Positions 44,734 to 57,436 of a stretch of 64,000 bases of DNA are shown in pieces. The translations under genes and the position numbers were made by a program. How positions within the stretch are numbered: position 1 is the stretch's first letter; every line of letters begins with the position of its first letter. The notes under the pieces were generated by a model. The model was given only the letters and a program-made list of their open reading frames with translations. It did not search any database and was not told where the DNA came from. Source of the stretch: Chlamydomonas reinhardtii (Eukaryota; Chlorophyta; Chlorophyceae; Chlamydomonadales; Chlamydomonadaceae); NCBI RefSeq assembly GCF_000002595.2, contig NC_057004.1:3336086-3400085 (forward strand). The letters are read 5' to 3'.

Positions 44734-47700
44734 ATGGCGTGCTGTGATGATACAGAAGAAACCAAGGAGGTGCGACGCGAAGGGGCGTGGACTCACTCGC
44801 CTGCTCAGCTCCGAGCTCTCATAGGCAGCGGGTTAGCTTTTTTGCGCCATGAAGCTTGCCAGTATGTGTTTGTTTCCATGGTCAACCAAATCAACGCGGT
44901 GCTGCTGCAGTCGCGAGGCGGGCATTTCACTCGTTGACTTCAGGCGAAGACTGGGCTCATTAAACGAGCGAAGTTATCGGCTGTGACTTACCATATTAAT
45001 TATGCGTACCTGCAGGGTCTGGTGATCCACCGGAAGTGCAGAGACGTTCTTTGTCTTATGCTTTTTATCGCGTTCTGGGCAGGGATGTTTATCATCTGCG
45101 GAGTAGCATTCAGCCAAGGTGAGGGCGCCTAGGGTACTGCACAGCGACTTTGAACTGAACACATGTGCGGGCGTGGAGCCAGGTGTTATAGCACCACGAC
45201 TTTACATCATGGGGCTGGATACTCAAGCAACCTCACTGTGCCCAACAGGCGAGCCTAACCGCCTAGTCTATGGCGTAGACTCCTGGGGCATGACGTGTGG
45301 GACGAAGAATACGCTCTTCAACCTTACATTTGACCTGACGGAGGCGCGGAATCTGTACTACTTCAAGTAAGTATGCGGCACAGAGGGGAGGGGGGGATCG
45401 GGTGGGGGCAGCTTGACTGTCGGGGAGTTCGGGTGAGCGTGTCGTTTGCCAACAGGCGGTTCAACAACGTGGTCTTCATACCCCCGTAAGCTTGCGTCGC
45501 CTGCAATTATGACAACGGGACCACGTCCTACGCCCACCTGTTTTGCTGCAGCCCAACGCAGCTGCTCAGCGGCGTCACTGGCCTCCTGTATGCCAAGACG
45601 GTGTGCGCCAACTCGTGCCCGACGGGGCCCTCGGTGTGCTCGGCGACCCAGTTGCCGTGCAGCAGCGACTCGCAGTTCACGTGAGTCAGATGCACGACGA
45701 GCACCTACTTGGGTGCCATCCGCCAGCCTGCTATCAATGCAACCGCTGCGCGGTGGTCATGGACAGTGTGCGGGACCGCCGGGGCTGGGCGTGGGGGCGG
45801 GTGGCTGGGAGTTCCCGGTTGCAACGACCAACCGCATCCTTTTTCCGCTTCAAGTCCCAACCCATCGGGTTACACGATGCGCACGCAGCTGCCCCTACTA
45901 CCGGTACGCGGAGGACGGGCTGTACGGCCGCATCCCAGGCGTGGGCATTGCGGACACTACCTACTGGGCCGCGCTGGCGCAGGTGACCAACATCACCGAC
46001 CCAGACATCGCCTCCGTGCTCTCGGTGCGTGCGAGCCCGGCCGGGCTGGCGGGGCGGGCAGGGTGTGGAATGCCTGGTGAAGGCTAGCGGGGTCTGGGCT
46101 GGGCTGAGCGCAGTGCGGTGCCGTGTAATGCATGGGCCCGACTGAACGCTCAACGGCAGCTGGGACCTTCCGTGGAGTCGGAGCCTTTGACCCGCACCAG
46201 ACTACCCAGCCGCCAGGGCCTAGTGGGGCTCCCCCCAGTGGGCGCTGTGGCGGGGGGAATGGCAGCGCGCGGCGCCTGACACGGCTGTACATCCTGGCTT
46301 GCCTTCCTAACCTGACCTGGAGATCCCTCTCCCACTGCCGGAACCTGCCCTGCTGCGCGTTCCGCGCCGCAGAAGCTGAAGAGCCTGGGCGGCGTGTTCG
46401 CGGCCCAGGTCACCAAGCTGGAGGCCAACATGAGCGGCGAGTACTACCAGCTGCAGAGCCAGATCCCCGGCAACGGGCCCTGCTATCCCAACCTGTTCGA
46501 AACAGTGGAATACTTTAATCGGTGGGTGATGGTTGCTGCAGCGCGCTGGTGGCGGACTGCAAACTCACTGCCGCCACCGCTGTACGTGCTCCTGCGTTTT
46601 GGTCCCACCAGCGCTTCTTTGCTGCTGCTGCTGCTACTGCTCCCTGCGCACCAACCCGTTCCTACTCTTTGGTACTCACCACCACCACATTCGTCGCTTG
46701 CAGGTGCTTCCCCAAGTTCCCGTCGAACTTGACCGCCGCGCTGGTGTCCACGGCCTCGGGCGTGGCAAAGCAGCTGTCGAACAACAGCCTGGTGCAGGAC
46801 TTTGCCAACAACTGGGACAGCAGCTCGCAGAAGTGGGGGCGCTACGTGGGAGACATCAGCAAGGGCATCCTGGTCATTGTGGTGGGAGGCCTGCTGGGCG
46901 GACTCGTCCTGTCGCTGGTGGGTGAGGATGGTTCGGAGCGGGGTGGCTGGCGTGGAGGCGCCAGGGACTAGGTGGTGGGCGGGCCATGCGGCGCACCAGG
47001 CAGGGTGTCGGGGCGTAGGTTCGCGTGAATGGCTAGGGGTACCGGGGCGCAAGCCTGGGCGCTTATCCGGTCACAAGTAGCAGAGGCCGGAGTAGCAAGG
47101 AAGGACGGTAGCAGGGGAGGGCTGCGCCAGCAGTCACGTGTGCTTTGGGTGGCGGTTGGGTAAGACGAGGGATGACAAGGGCAAGCGCCGGCTAGCGCCA
47201 GCTAGCCAGCATGGGCTCTTCGACCGCTCACCACGTCTCCGCCGCCCCGTTCACACCCGCTTCCCCTCGCTTTTCAGATCTGGCTGGTGGTCCTGCGTTT
47301 CCTGGGCGGCTTCATGGTGTGGATCGCCATCGTCTTCGTGAACCTGTGCGCCATTGCCGCCTGCCTGTTCACCTGGGTCAAGGCCGGGTACATCGGCGAC
47401 CAGCAAGTCGCAAAGGTGTGTCGGTAACCTGAGGCGCGGTGCCGTTGGTGGTGGGTGCAGGGTGGCGCGGGCCTTGGTGAAGGCAGTCCTGGCGCGTTTG
47501 CTCGTGGAAAGCGAGGCCGCCGCTCCAAGCGGGAATCACATTGTGCACGCGAGCTGCGGCGTTTGAACTATGTTAACTCATCTTCGCGGTGAATGGCTCT
47601 AACCGCAAATCTCTTCCGTCTCGTAATGCCAAGCGACTTTCCTGTAAAGCACCCCAACCACCCCGCCCCCCGAACGGTACGCCTCGCGCAGACCATCCTG

Positions 47701-50371
47701 GACGCGATTCCAGTTGAGATCAACCCAGCGCAGAGCGAAGAGAAGACTTGGTTCTGGATCGCCATCGGCACCAGCATCTTTGCTGGCGTCACTCTGCTGG
47801 TCACACTGCTGTGCATCTCCCGCATCAAGATTGCGGTGGCGTGCGTCAAGGTGCGGACGCACGCAACACGGCAACGTCAAAGGCACATACAGCGGCGTTG
47901 GCCGTGACTGGCCTTGCTTTTCACCCGCGCAACCGCACAATCGCTCCTGACCCGTCGCCCGCATCCACCTACGAACCAGGAAGAACCAACCTGCGCCCCG
48001 CCCGATTCCATCACAGGTTGCCAGCCAGGCGGTGGGCTCCATGCCCACCATCATCTTCTTCCCGCTGCTGCCCTTCATTTTCGAGGTGGGCCTGGTCATC
48101 TACTGGGTGGCCGTCACCGCGCTGCTCTACAGCGCCGGCGACCTGACGGCGCACTGCCGCTCGGCGGAAGCAGGCGCCAGCGCCAGCCTGAACTTCAAGC
48201 AGTACGCCAACGTGAGTAACATCAAGAGCACCTACGACAGCGTGACAAATTTTGACCTCAACACCGCCGTGAGCAACGCCGTGAACAACTCCATCAACGG
48301 CTTCCTTAACGGCACCGCTGCGGCGTCGCTCAACGGCACGCGCGATGTGTGCTATGCCAATGTGTCCAGGTGCGTGCTGTGGCAGTGTGGCTCTGGGAGC
48401 CTTTGGCTCAGTGTGCGGGGACGCCAGGCCGCATCGGCTGACGGTGTGCGGGCTAGGACTGCAGCGGCCGGCTGCACAGTCCATGAACACCATAACACGA
48501 CACAACATCCGGAGTTTGGGAAGACCGCGTGTTGCCTCCTGCTTGCCCACGTGCAGTGATGCGCGCTCGGTGCTGTGCGGCCGCGACCCGGACTGCTACC
48601 TGAGCTACGACTGGAACAACAACCTCAAGTACGCCTTCATCTACCACTTCTTCGGCCTGCTGTGGACCAACCAGGGTGAGCTCCGACCCCTGCAGGCACA
48701 GCAGGCCTTGCCTTGGGTTGCACACAACCGGCTCCTGGGCAGCGGCGCCTCGTGTCCGTACACGGAGGGGAGTTGTCATCCTCCGCACCCGCTTCACCCT
48801 GCCACGTGTGGTGCTAGTGCTGACCGCCAGCGCCTGCTCGTCCCCGTGCCGGCCCTGCAGTGATCATCGGCTTCACCTACGTGACCATCGCCGGCGCCAT
48901 CGCGCACTTCTACTGGTCGCGCGGCGACAGCGCCAACATGCCCACCTTCCCCATCCTGACTTCGCTCAAGAACACGGTCGTCTACCACATGGGCTCCATC
49001 TGCTTCGGCGCGCTCATCATCGCCATCATTCAGTTTATCCGGTGAGAGCGTCGGGCTGGGGATCTCGCTGGGGTTTTAGAGAGGCATGTACGGAGCAACG
49101 GCTTGTGTGGGAGCCGTTGTGAGGGCCAGGCCAGCAGCGAGTGAGTCTGAGCCAACACGTTGCTTTCGCTGCTCCCGCAGGGCGTTGCTGGAATACTTGG
49201 ACCGGAAAACCAAAGAGTTACAGGCGCAGAATAAATTCGCGGAGTGGGCCATGTGCATTGTCAAGTGCTGCATGAAGTGCTTGGAGTGGATCGTCAGGTT
49301 CATCAACCGCAACGCCTACATCATGATCGCCATCAAGGGCAAGGGCTACTGCTGCGCCGCCATGGACGCCATTGCGCTGATCGTCTCGGTAGGTTGCCCG
49401 GCGCGGCCACCGAGGTGCCCTGCCGCACATTCTGAAGGCTCATCGCGCCGCTACCCCCACGGCCGCAGTCCACACGCCAGATTACAGCGTAGCCCGCATC
49501 CGCTGCACATGAACTTTCAGCATGGCTTGCCAAATGTGTCCTCATGCAGCTGATGCCCCGCTTTGTCCTCTCCCTTTTTCTTACAGAACATCGGTCGCAT
49601 TGCGGTGGTCAATATGGTGGCCGCGGTACTCATCTTCCTGGGCAAGGTGTCCGTGGCCAGCGCCGCCGGCGTCATTGCGTGAGTGGGGATGCAACACGTG
49701 CTGATACGTACCGCAAAGTGCTGCATCAAGTGCTAATACGTACCGCAGCGCAGCCAGCCAGCCAGCCCGCAGCCGCACCGGCTGGGCCTACCCTTGCGCT
49801 GGGTGCTCACCCGCCAACTGCGAGGGTGTGTACCGTATGCGCCGCCTGGCATCAAGCGAGCTGGTGTCGCGCGCCCGTCTGCCTGCCCTGGCCCCTCCCT
49901 CCCCGCAGCTACGCTATGACGGAGGCCAAGTACTACAACTCCCAGGAGGAGTACCCCGAGACCTACCTGTACAGCCCCGTGCTGGTCATCGCCATCTCGG
50001 TCATCTCCGCCTACGCGATTGCGGGTGCGTGGGCGAGCCTACGGAGACAGTGTCCGGGGGAGCCCTCGTGGCGCCCGCGCTGCCCGAGTCTGCCTGCCTA
50101 GGAGCTTGAGACAGTGGAACCCCGCGTTGAACCCCAGGGGGAAGCACCGCCTCGCCATCGCGCACGCAGCTATGCTGACCGTGGCCTTGCCTGGCTTGGT
50201 GACCCTGCAGAGATCTTCTTCGCGGTGTACGAGATGGCCATTGACACCATCATCCTGGCCTTCTGTGAGGACTGCAGCAACGGCGGGCCCAAGTTCGCGC
50301 CGCCGCTGCTCATGGAGGTCATGGGCAAGACCGCCCTTCCGGAGGCGGCTGCCAAGGCGGAGAAGGCGTGA
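44734..50371 (+). CDS. Choline-transporter-like protein, SLC44/CTL family
   Basis: A multi-spanning membrane protein; animal and plant CTL proteins move choline and related solutes at the plasma membrane or in vesicles. Seventeen exons: 44734-44769, 45016-45118, 45249-45366, 45456-45485, 45552-45680, 45889-46024, 46373-46521, 46704-46917, 47278-47415, 47692-47850, 48017-48369, 48557-48675, 48861-49041, 49181-49388, 49587-49678, 49909-50024, 50211-50371; 813 residues, phases closing. Family landmarks are CRDVLCLMLFIAFWAGMF (first helix), the Cys-rich loop LVYGVDSWGMTCG, the long extracellular loop with paired cysteines, then clustered helices and the C-terminal block containing VKCCMKCLEWIVRFINRNAY, with CEDCSNGG near the end. 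About ten helices can be seen. Intron 4 is only 66 bases (45486-45551). TGTAA at 50441-50445 is the poly(A) signal. Confidence 0.9.
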
Positions 50372-51221
50372 GGAAATCCTAGCGGCAAGGCAACAGGATC
50401 GCTAGCCCTGGCGTTGGCTGTAGCGAGTGATACAGACACATGTAATAATACGACGGTATTAGGGCTTCGTACATACGTGATTTTTGGGGGGGCGCAAGCC
50501 CGTGGTGTAAGCCCCTAGGGACGTCTTCAGCTCGCAATCGTGATTTCGAATGCTTCCGGGCGAATGGAAATGGGGGCGGTCTCAAGCGCCACACAACGCA
50601 CCGGCACAACTCTGGTCAAGAAGGCGGATTCTCAAGGTGGATATTGTACGGCGCACGGGCAGGACTGCCAGGGACTGCCAGCAGGGACCGAGAGGGCTGT
50701 TTGTTTGCACGCAAGTGCGCAGCTGCCAAATTCATCGGGGGGGAATTCCATGACCGTAGCCTGTGTAAGGAACATGTCTTGAATCGGCCGGGTTGATGGT
50801 GTCACCGTGTCAGGGACTCACGGTTGGATCGTCCTGTGCCATGCACAGATTGCACACGGACCTATGGTCCACATCCACGCGTTGCTCGTCGTTGTTAGCC
50901 CACACTGCATCTCTTGGACAGCCTTTAGACGGAGCACAGAGCTGCCCGTCAGTGGTGTGACCGGTGACGAGGTAGGCCAAAGCCTGATGACAGTGGTCCC
51001 GGCCGTGGTCCCGGCCTGAGCGGATCGCAACCATGGGGTGGCTAGGCCCTGCAAGCTCGTATGCTCCTGATGCACACCATACACATGCATGCGTTGCATA
51101 TTGAGCATTGATACAGTTATCAAGAAGACGCTGTGTGTGAAAGCGGAATGGCGGGATGAGCATGAACACCTGAACATCGGATTTTGGGCTCAGCTGCGAG
51201 CGTGGTACCGCACAACATAAA
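50372..51221. other. Intergenic: SLC44-like 3' UTR and promoter of the MYND gene
   Basis: 850 bases, lower in GC than coding DNA. It contains TGTAA at 50441-50445. No RNA gene, repeat or reading frame with recognisable content was seen. Confidence 0.4.
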
Positions 51222-54200
51222 ATGCCACCGCGAAGGCAGGCAGCAGGGCGGGGCGTGCGGACTAGGCTTTCCAGCGACGCAGGTGCAGTGCATGCCTTGT
51301 TGATAAAGTATGCCAAGCGAGCCGAAACCAATGGGGGCCTGAGGGACATGTCCGATCCGGATGCTGATGAACTACGGTTGGCCATGACGAATCTCAGCCA
51401 GGGTGGGCTGGATGGCGCGAGCCAGCTTGACGAACACGGCACGCTGGAGTTCTGGGCGGCCACCTACTCGGTGCAAGCCTACGCGTTGCGTGACTACTGC
51501 GCACTGTATACGGATTTGCACCAGTTGCTGGAGCAGCGGCAGGCGCAGAGAGGCGGGGTGGTGGTGCACGTGGAGGAAGAGACTGGGGCGGTCCGGCGGG
51601 CGGCGCAACGGGTTACAAGGTAGGCTCTGCGTGCGCGGGAAGCAGCTGCTGCATGCGCTTGGAAGACGCGGTACTCTTTCAATCGCTATACTATAAACTC
51701 ATCAGCAAAATGCTTGCGCAAAGGCATGCGGCTGCCCAAGCAACTGGCCCCACGATCACACCACCCTGCAGGATGGCGACCGTCCTCTCCTGCTTCCCAG
51801 CCATCACGGCTTCATGTCGTGCCTTCACCAAGACGTCCGTGGGGTACGAGCGGCGCGTGCTGGCGCTGCTGCGTGCCGACACGCTCAAGTCGTACGCAGC
51901 CGTGTTTGAGACGGTGGCGCGCAACGGGCTGCCGGCGGGGAAAATGGGCGACAACGTCATCTTAACGTGCGGTGCGTGCAGAGCGAGGACATGCTGGCTA
52001 GCTAGCTAGCTAGCTAGCTAGCCAGCCGGGGCTTTTTAGTACGACGGGCTTGGCTTATTTGGAAAAGAGCGCTGCGGCACGTGTGGAGGACTTGCGTGTA
52101 CGGCGATCATTGTTCGTCTTACGTACGGGCGGGCGGAGCGGCGGTACCAGCAGGGCGCCCGACAGCTCGCTGCGCGCACCGCCGTAAAAGGACATGGCTC
52201 ACGCCGCATTGCACGTCACGCTCCGGACCCATCACGCCACGCCTGCAGGCTCGCTGATTCAAGGCATCTCCGGTGTCATGGGCGTACACACGGTGCCCTG
52301 CGACAGCAGCGACGACTACAATCTGGAGATCTACAGCGAGTTCGTGAAGGCGAGTTCGGCAAGGCCGCCCATGCGCAGCATTATGTTGCGCTTTTTTGCG
52401 CGCGGCAACGAACTTGTCTGTGTCGAGACGGTGCAGCTGTGACGCACTTCGCCTGGGGCCAGCAGATTGCGCGCGCTCCTGACGTGCGTGCGCCATTCAG
52501 CGCGTACCTAGCTAGGTGTGGGCTGTCATGCGTGAGCTGTCGCGCGCGTCCGCAGGCCGCGGCGGAAAGCCACGTGCTGGACCACGCCTGTCGCATCGTC
52601 CTGCGCGGTCTGGAAGCCGAGGCGACGGCTGCGCCGAAGTCTGTGCAGCGCGTGGGGCGGTCCCCGGACATGGATATGCCAACGTTGCTTGGACACTTTC
52701 ACCTGGCCATCAACAAGGTACGGGGCTCCAGGTCGCTGCAGGCTGCTGCTTGCGCTTGCTGTTGGGTAGCTTGTCATCGGGCATGCTTTTCTTGATTGCG
52801 CTCTGCTGTCCGCTCCACGTGCGCCTGCCAAAGCGTACGGCACGCACTCTCCCGGAAGCTCCAGCCCGGGCACATGCACTATCAGCACTCATCCGATGCT
52901 GAAATCGTGCATGCGTGCATCTGCAAAACCCTGGGAGCTCCAACACACGCTTGGCCCCCACCACCTCGTGTGTTCCTGTGTTGCCCCCGGCTGCGGTTTG
53001 AAGGGTGCATTCGCTTCGCGCTCGCATAAACCCTCCTGCGAACCCGGCTGCAAATTCGGTTGCCCGGTTGCCTTGCACGCTTCGTTCAGACCGTGCTCTC
53101 GCTGGTGGCGCCGCTGGAGCTGAGGCAGTCTAACGGCGCACTGCACCCTCGGCCGCTGGCGGCGCCGCGCACGGGCACGGACCCCGCGCTGCTGGCGCTG
53201 CTGCCGGCCGTGCGGGGGGTGCTGAGCGGCACGGGCGTGCAGATGTGGGCGGCCAAGCAGCTGCTTGACGTGGCGAACATGGCGGCGACGATGGGGCCTG
53301 CTGCGGCCACGACAGGAGCCGCGGAGGCTGAGGGCGCGAGCCGTTACCTCGGCTTGCCGCCCGCTGTCCGCACGCCGCCGCGCCTGCTGACGCACGCTGT
53401 GCTGCTCTCCAGCGGTCATGCGGACGTAACCAACTCGCTGCAACTCGCGCTGAGTGTTGCCAGGGCAATGTGGGAGGTGCGACATGGGCCATCGCCTGCG
53501 CATCGCCCGTCGTGCTTTCAGCAGTGCGGTCATGCTTTGCCGCCGTTCGTTAAGACCGGGGCTGCTTGCCTGAGGTAGGTCTGTGTACCCCAACATGGCG
53601 CAGATGACGATGTCGGGTCCGCTGGCACCTGTTATGAGGATGCCGGGGGCGCCGGCGGAAGGCAGCACAGCAAGACGCGGCGTCGCCACAGCAGCCGGTC
53701 CCGCGGCCGGTGGCTCGGCGGCCGGTGGTGCGTCGGGCGGTGGCTCGGTGGCCGGCGGCTCGGCGGGCGGTGACTCCGCGGCCGGCGGCTCGGCGGCGAG
53801 TGGCTCGGCGGCGAGTGGCTCGGCGGCAGCGAGGACCAGCAGTCTCTACCGGCTGCCGCGCTCCATTCCGCTCAGCGCGGGCCAGGTGTGCGCCCTGATC
53901 ACCACGGCCCTGAACGGCGTGGTGGAGCCCCAGGCCCAGGGCCAGGCGCTGTACGCCGTACGCCGCGGCTCCCAAGTACAGGGCGAGATGGCGAGTATGG
54001 TGGCGCTCGCCTGCCGCCTGGCGTCGGAGCTGCAGCCGCAGCGCGCCGCCGCCGTCCTACGCAGGCTGTGGAAAACAGCGGCCTCGTGGCTTGTGCACAT
54101 GCGCGCGCCCGAGGCACACGTTGCGTTAAAGCGCATGCTGGCGTCGCTGGGCGCACTGCTTCTACACGAGTATCCGGGGGAGGGCGCGGCGAGCGCGAGG

Positions 54201-56161
54201 CCGCAGCGGGCGACCGCAGGTGTGTTGACGTTGGGCTGGGCTCGCGGGCGCACTCATGACGGATTGCAGAAAGCTGCGCTGGTGGTGTAATCGGAAGGAA
54301 ATAATTCAGGCTGTGTAGTCGGCGATGTTTTGCCATGTTGAGCCCTCACCTCAGCTGGTTCAATTCGTGTTGTTTGTTTGCCTTGCTGCAGCTGGTGGCC
54401 AGGTCAAGGCCGACGGCCGCACGCTGGCGTTTGCTGTCGCCCTGGAAGCGGGCCTCGTGGAGTGGCTTGCTGCGGCGCTGGAGGGCGCTCTTGCAGGCGC
54501 GGCGGAGTGGCATGTCCCAGCCTACGGCGTGGCCATGCTTACCGACTTATTGCTGCGGCCCTCGTGTGCGCTGCCTCCGCTGCTGGCGCATGCCGACGGC
54601 ACGAGTCTGTTTCGCCTTCTGGAGACGCTGCGCATCGCTGGTGAGACCACCAGGGACCAGATGACGCTTCGCGGCCAAGACCCCCAGGCAACCAAGGAGT
54701 ATGTGAGTCGTGTGGTTGGTTGACACGGTGTGCGAGGAGTGGCCGCATGCCGACACACGGCGTATTACCCTGCCGCTAACGCTGCTTCCCCCGCGCATGG
54801 CATCACGAATGCCGTGTGATGTTTGCAGTTTGTAACTGCCCGCGTGTACATGTCTGCTGCAGGTGCTTGTGGGTGGCAACGTAATGTGCATTATTGTACA
54901 GCTGCTGGAGCAAGTGACGGCGGTGTACATGCGAGCGCCGCCAGAGGGTCTGGAGAGTTGCATCCATGGCCCGGGCGACAGCAGCAGCGGCAGCAGCGCG
55001 GGCGGCGTGCCTGGTGCGGCTGCGGCCGGGTCGGGCGGCCTACCTGGTCAGCCCGTTCCGGACGCCGCCGCCGCCGCCATCGACCGCACGGCGGCGGCGT
55101 TGCTGACTAAAACGTGCCGTTCGCAGGTGCCCAAGCAGCGGCTGCGGCGGATGTGGCTGATGACGCGTGGGAGAAAGCCCTTTGCCGTGCTGGCGCTGTC
55201 GCGTCTGCTCCCGACGCTGTTCCCATTCAGGCAGGCCGCCTTCTTAGACGCAGGCGCACGGGACTCAGTGCTGGGCCTCACCACCGTCTACACGGCCCCG
55301 GCGCTGCAGCTGCTGCGGGTGGTGCTCGCCTTGCCCGCCGGCAGCAGCTGTGCAGCTTCGCCCACCGCGGCAGCGCGCCAGACCGCGGCCCTGAGGGAGT
55401 CAAGGGCCGAGTCGTGGCGCGGGCTGCTCATGGCCGATGAGGGCGTGGCGTTGACGTGGGTGGCGGCGGTCCTCGCCGCCGCCACCGCGTGCAAATGGCC
55501 TGAGGTCACCGCGGCGGCGCTCGACCTGTTGGAGGTGCTGGTGCTGGCGCTGCCGCCAGAGGCCGTGGCGGCGCGGGTGCAGCTGGTGCGGGGGGCGGGC
55601 GTCGCAGGGGCGGCAGCGCTGCCGCCCGCAGGTCGGATGCTACCGCTGGTGCTGGGCGAGGGCTGGCTGCGGCAGCAGGGCCGGGAGAAGCTGGCGGCGG
55701 CTCTGACGGAGAGGGCGTGCCGCATGTCGCGTGGCGCGGACGGCGGCGGCAGCAACAGCAGCAGCGGTGGCGGTGGCGGTGGCGCCGGTGGTGGCGCTTG
55801 GCCGTTGTGCACCCAGTGGACAGATGCCGACCTGCAGCTGTGCGAAGCTGTGGCTGGGAAGCACCAGCTCGCCTCAGTTCCGGAGGTGCCCGCGCCCATT
55901 GAGGTGATGTGGCTGCTGCCGAAGGAGCTGGGAGTCAAGGTCTGTGCCGGGCCGGGCTGCTCGCAGCTTGATCCGGGCAAGGTGGCCTCATCCCATCACG
56001 CGTGCGAGGGCTGTGCGGTGGCCGCCTACTGTTCCGCCGAGTGCAAAGCGGCGCACGTGCGGGCGGGGCACCAGAGGCTGGAGTGCGCCGGCATGCGGGC
56101 GGGCAGGGAGACGTGCGAGAGTTTGTACGCTGGCCGCTGGCCGGAACAGTGGGCGGTGTGA
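51222..56161 (+). CDS. Large MYND zinc-finger protein
   Basis: Eight exons: 51222-51619, 51772-51971, 52249-52430, 52556-52717, 53090-53476, 53604-54219, 54392-54702, 54863-56161; 1,184 residues, phases closing. Residues about 1113-1160 form a MYND finger: CAGPGC, then ACEGCAVAAYCSAECKAAH and HQRLEC supply the zinc-binding Cys/His set, which in other proteins binds Pro-rich partner peptides. The remaining 1,100 residues look like mixed helical repeats without a recognisable enzyme domain; no SET motif is visible. Low-complexity Gly/Ser/Ala tracts lie in exon 6 (53690-53830) and near 55740-55800. Chlorophyte genomes carry many such long proteins with a terminal MYND finger. Function is unknown. 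The start is the first ATG after an in-frame stop. Exon 6 is taken to begin at 53604, because the earlier acceptor near 53578 breaks the frame. Confidence 0.75.
51999..52022 (+). repeat. (GCTA)n microsatellite
   Basis: Six GCTA units in intron 2 of the MYND gene, 27 bases after the donor. Confidence 0.85.
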
Positions 56162-57436
56162 CCTGGTGTGGAATGTTGCCTGCCATGCCAACGAACCACC
56201 GGGGCCAGACCCTGTAGGTGGCCGGCAGTCCCCGGCAGGCAGTCGAGGCCAGGACACCAGGACAGTACGTGGCATTGATTAGACGCCGCCAGCGACAGGT
56301 GGCGCGCAGGTGATAGCGGAGGGCTGCGGACTCAGTGCTATCGACGCAGTTGATGCTGATTTCGGGGCCTGGGCAAGGCTGACAGTTAGGGCTGACAGTC
56401 GCGAATTCACGATACCGGTACAGCGGGGCTTGTAGAGCAAGGCAGATGACCAGTCGACGAGCTAGTTGATACGCCACATCCGCCACCACGCCAGGTCACG
56501 ACAGAGCAGGGCTTGGGCGTGGAGCCAGGGGCGGTGCAATGTGTCGCACACTCGCATCCTTCGGGGGAGTAAGCCAATGCGGCAATGCGGGAAATCAAAA
56601 GTAGCTGGATGTATCGGTGTTCGGTACTATGGTAGCAAGACTGGCTGAGAGGTCTATAATACCAGTTGAGCCTCCTGTCCGGCCTAATGGGTCCTGTCCG
56701 ACGGTCCGAGCATGCTGTGCAGCCTCTGCACCCAACCGGGTCGGGTTACTGTGTGTTCGTGATGGAACATGGCAAGGGGCAGGAAAGCGTAGTCCCGATG
56801 TGTGTGGCTCCCACCCGTGCCCACATAAATGCGTAGCAAGAAGGGACAAGGCATTGGTGCGTCGTTCGCGCGCTGTTACTGTACCGACGGTAGCTGGCAG
56901 GTTGTGTCGATGTTTTGTTACTGTGTGTGTGCCCGTTAATGTGCGATCGGACAGGTCAAGTGGCAGGCAGGCAGGGTCATCAGCCCCGCTACTGTGCTGA
57001 TACCCACTTCCCAGCTTTTCCGGTATAATGAGCGCAAGCGCATACCGGTAGTTGCGAGACGGTACAATGTTCCGTGCACCTCCTTGCCCCTGCGCCACCC
57101 AGTCCACTGCCAAGTAACAGTCAGCAAGCACTTCGCTAACAGTAATAGTCGCATGCAGCATCAAGGCCGCTCTCTCACATGGCCTCTTGGCCGCCTCGCA
57201 CTACAAGCAAATGCACTTGAACATCTCTCCCCTTGCCTGTCACTGACTCAGGCTAGCAGCTCCGCTACTGCTTCACGCTCCGACTAGTTGAACACACACC
57301 TCGACAACATTCCGCTCAGACTCTACACGAATACCCGAAACAATACGAACTGCTGTAGAATGCGTTCTTAATCCCATGCGTGTTAGCGCAAAAGGACGAC
57401 CTTTCATCCCCGCAAGCCAGCGGCCACGGCTGTGCT
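56162..57436. other. Convergent intergenic region
   Basis: Lies between the 3' ends of the MYND gene (+) and the DEAD-box gene (-). It is moderate in GC without CA/GT repeats. No clear TGTAA was found for either gene. Short frames on both strands (for example 56595-57164 -) have no recognisable content. Confidence 0.35.

Noticed and set aside
45486-45551. Reading the 66-base stretch in the SLC44-like gene as coding
   Set aside because: It begins with GTAAG, contains a stop in the incoming frame and ends in a good acceptor, so a very short intron is the better explanation.
21377-57052. Recurrent TACCGGTA-like palindromes (21381, 39563, 56413, 57043)
   Set aside because: Too short and too few to separate from chance without a genome-wide count.
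56595-57164. 189-codon minus-strand frame between the MYND and DEAD-box genes
   Set aside because: No domain, no splice support and no convincing start context; most likely chance.
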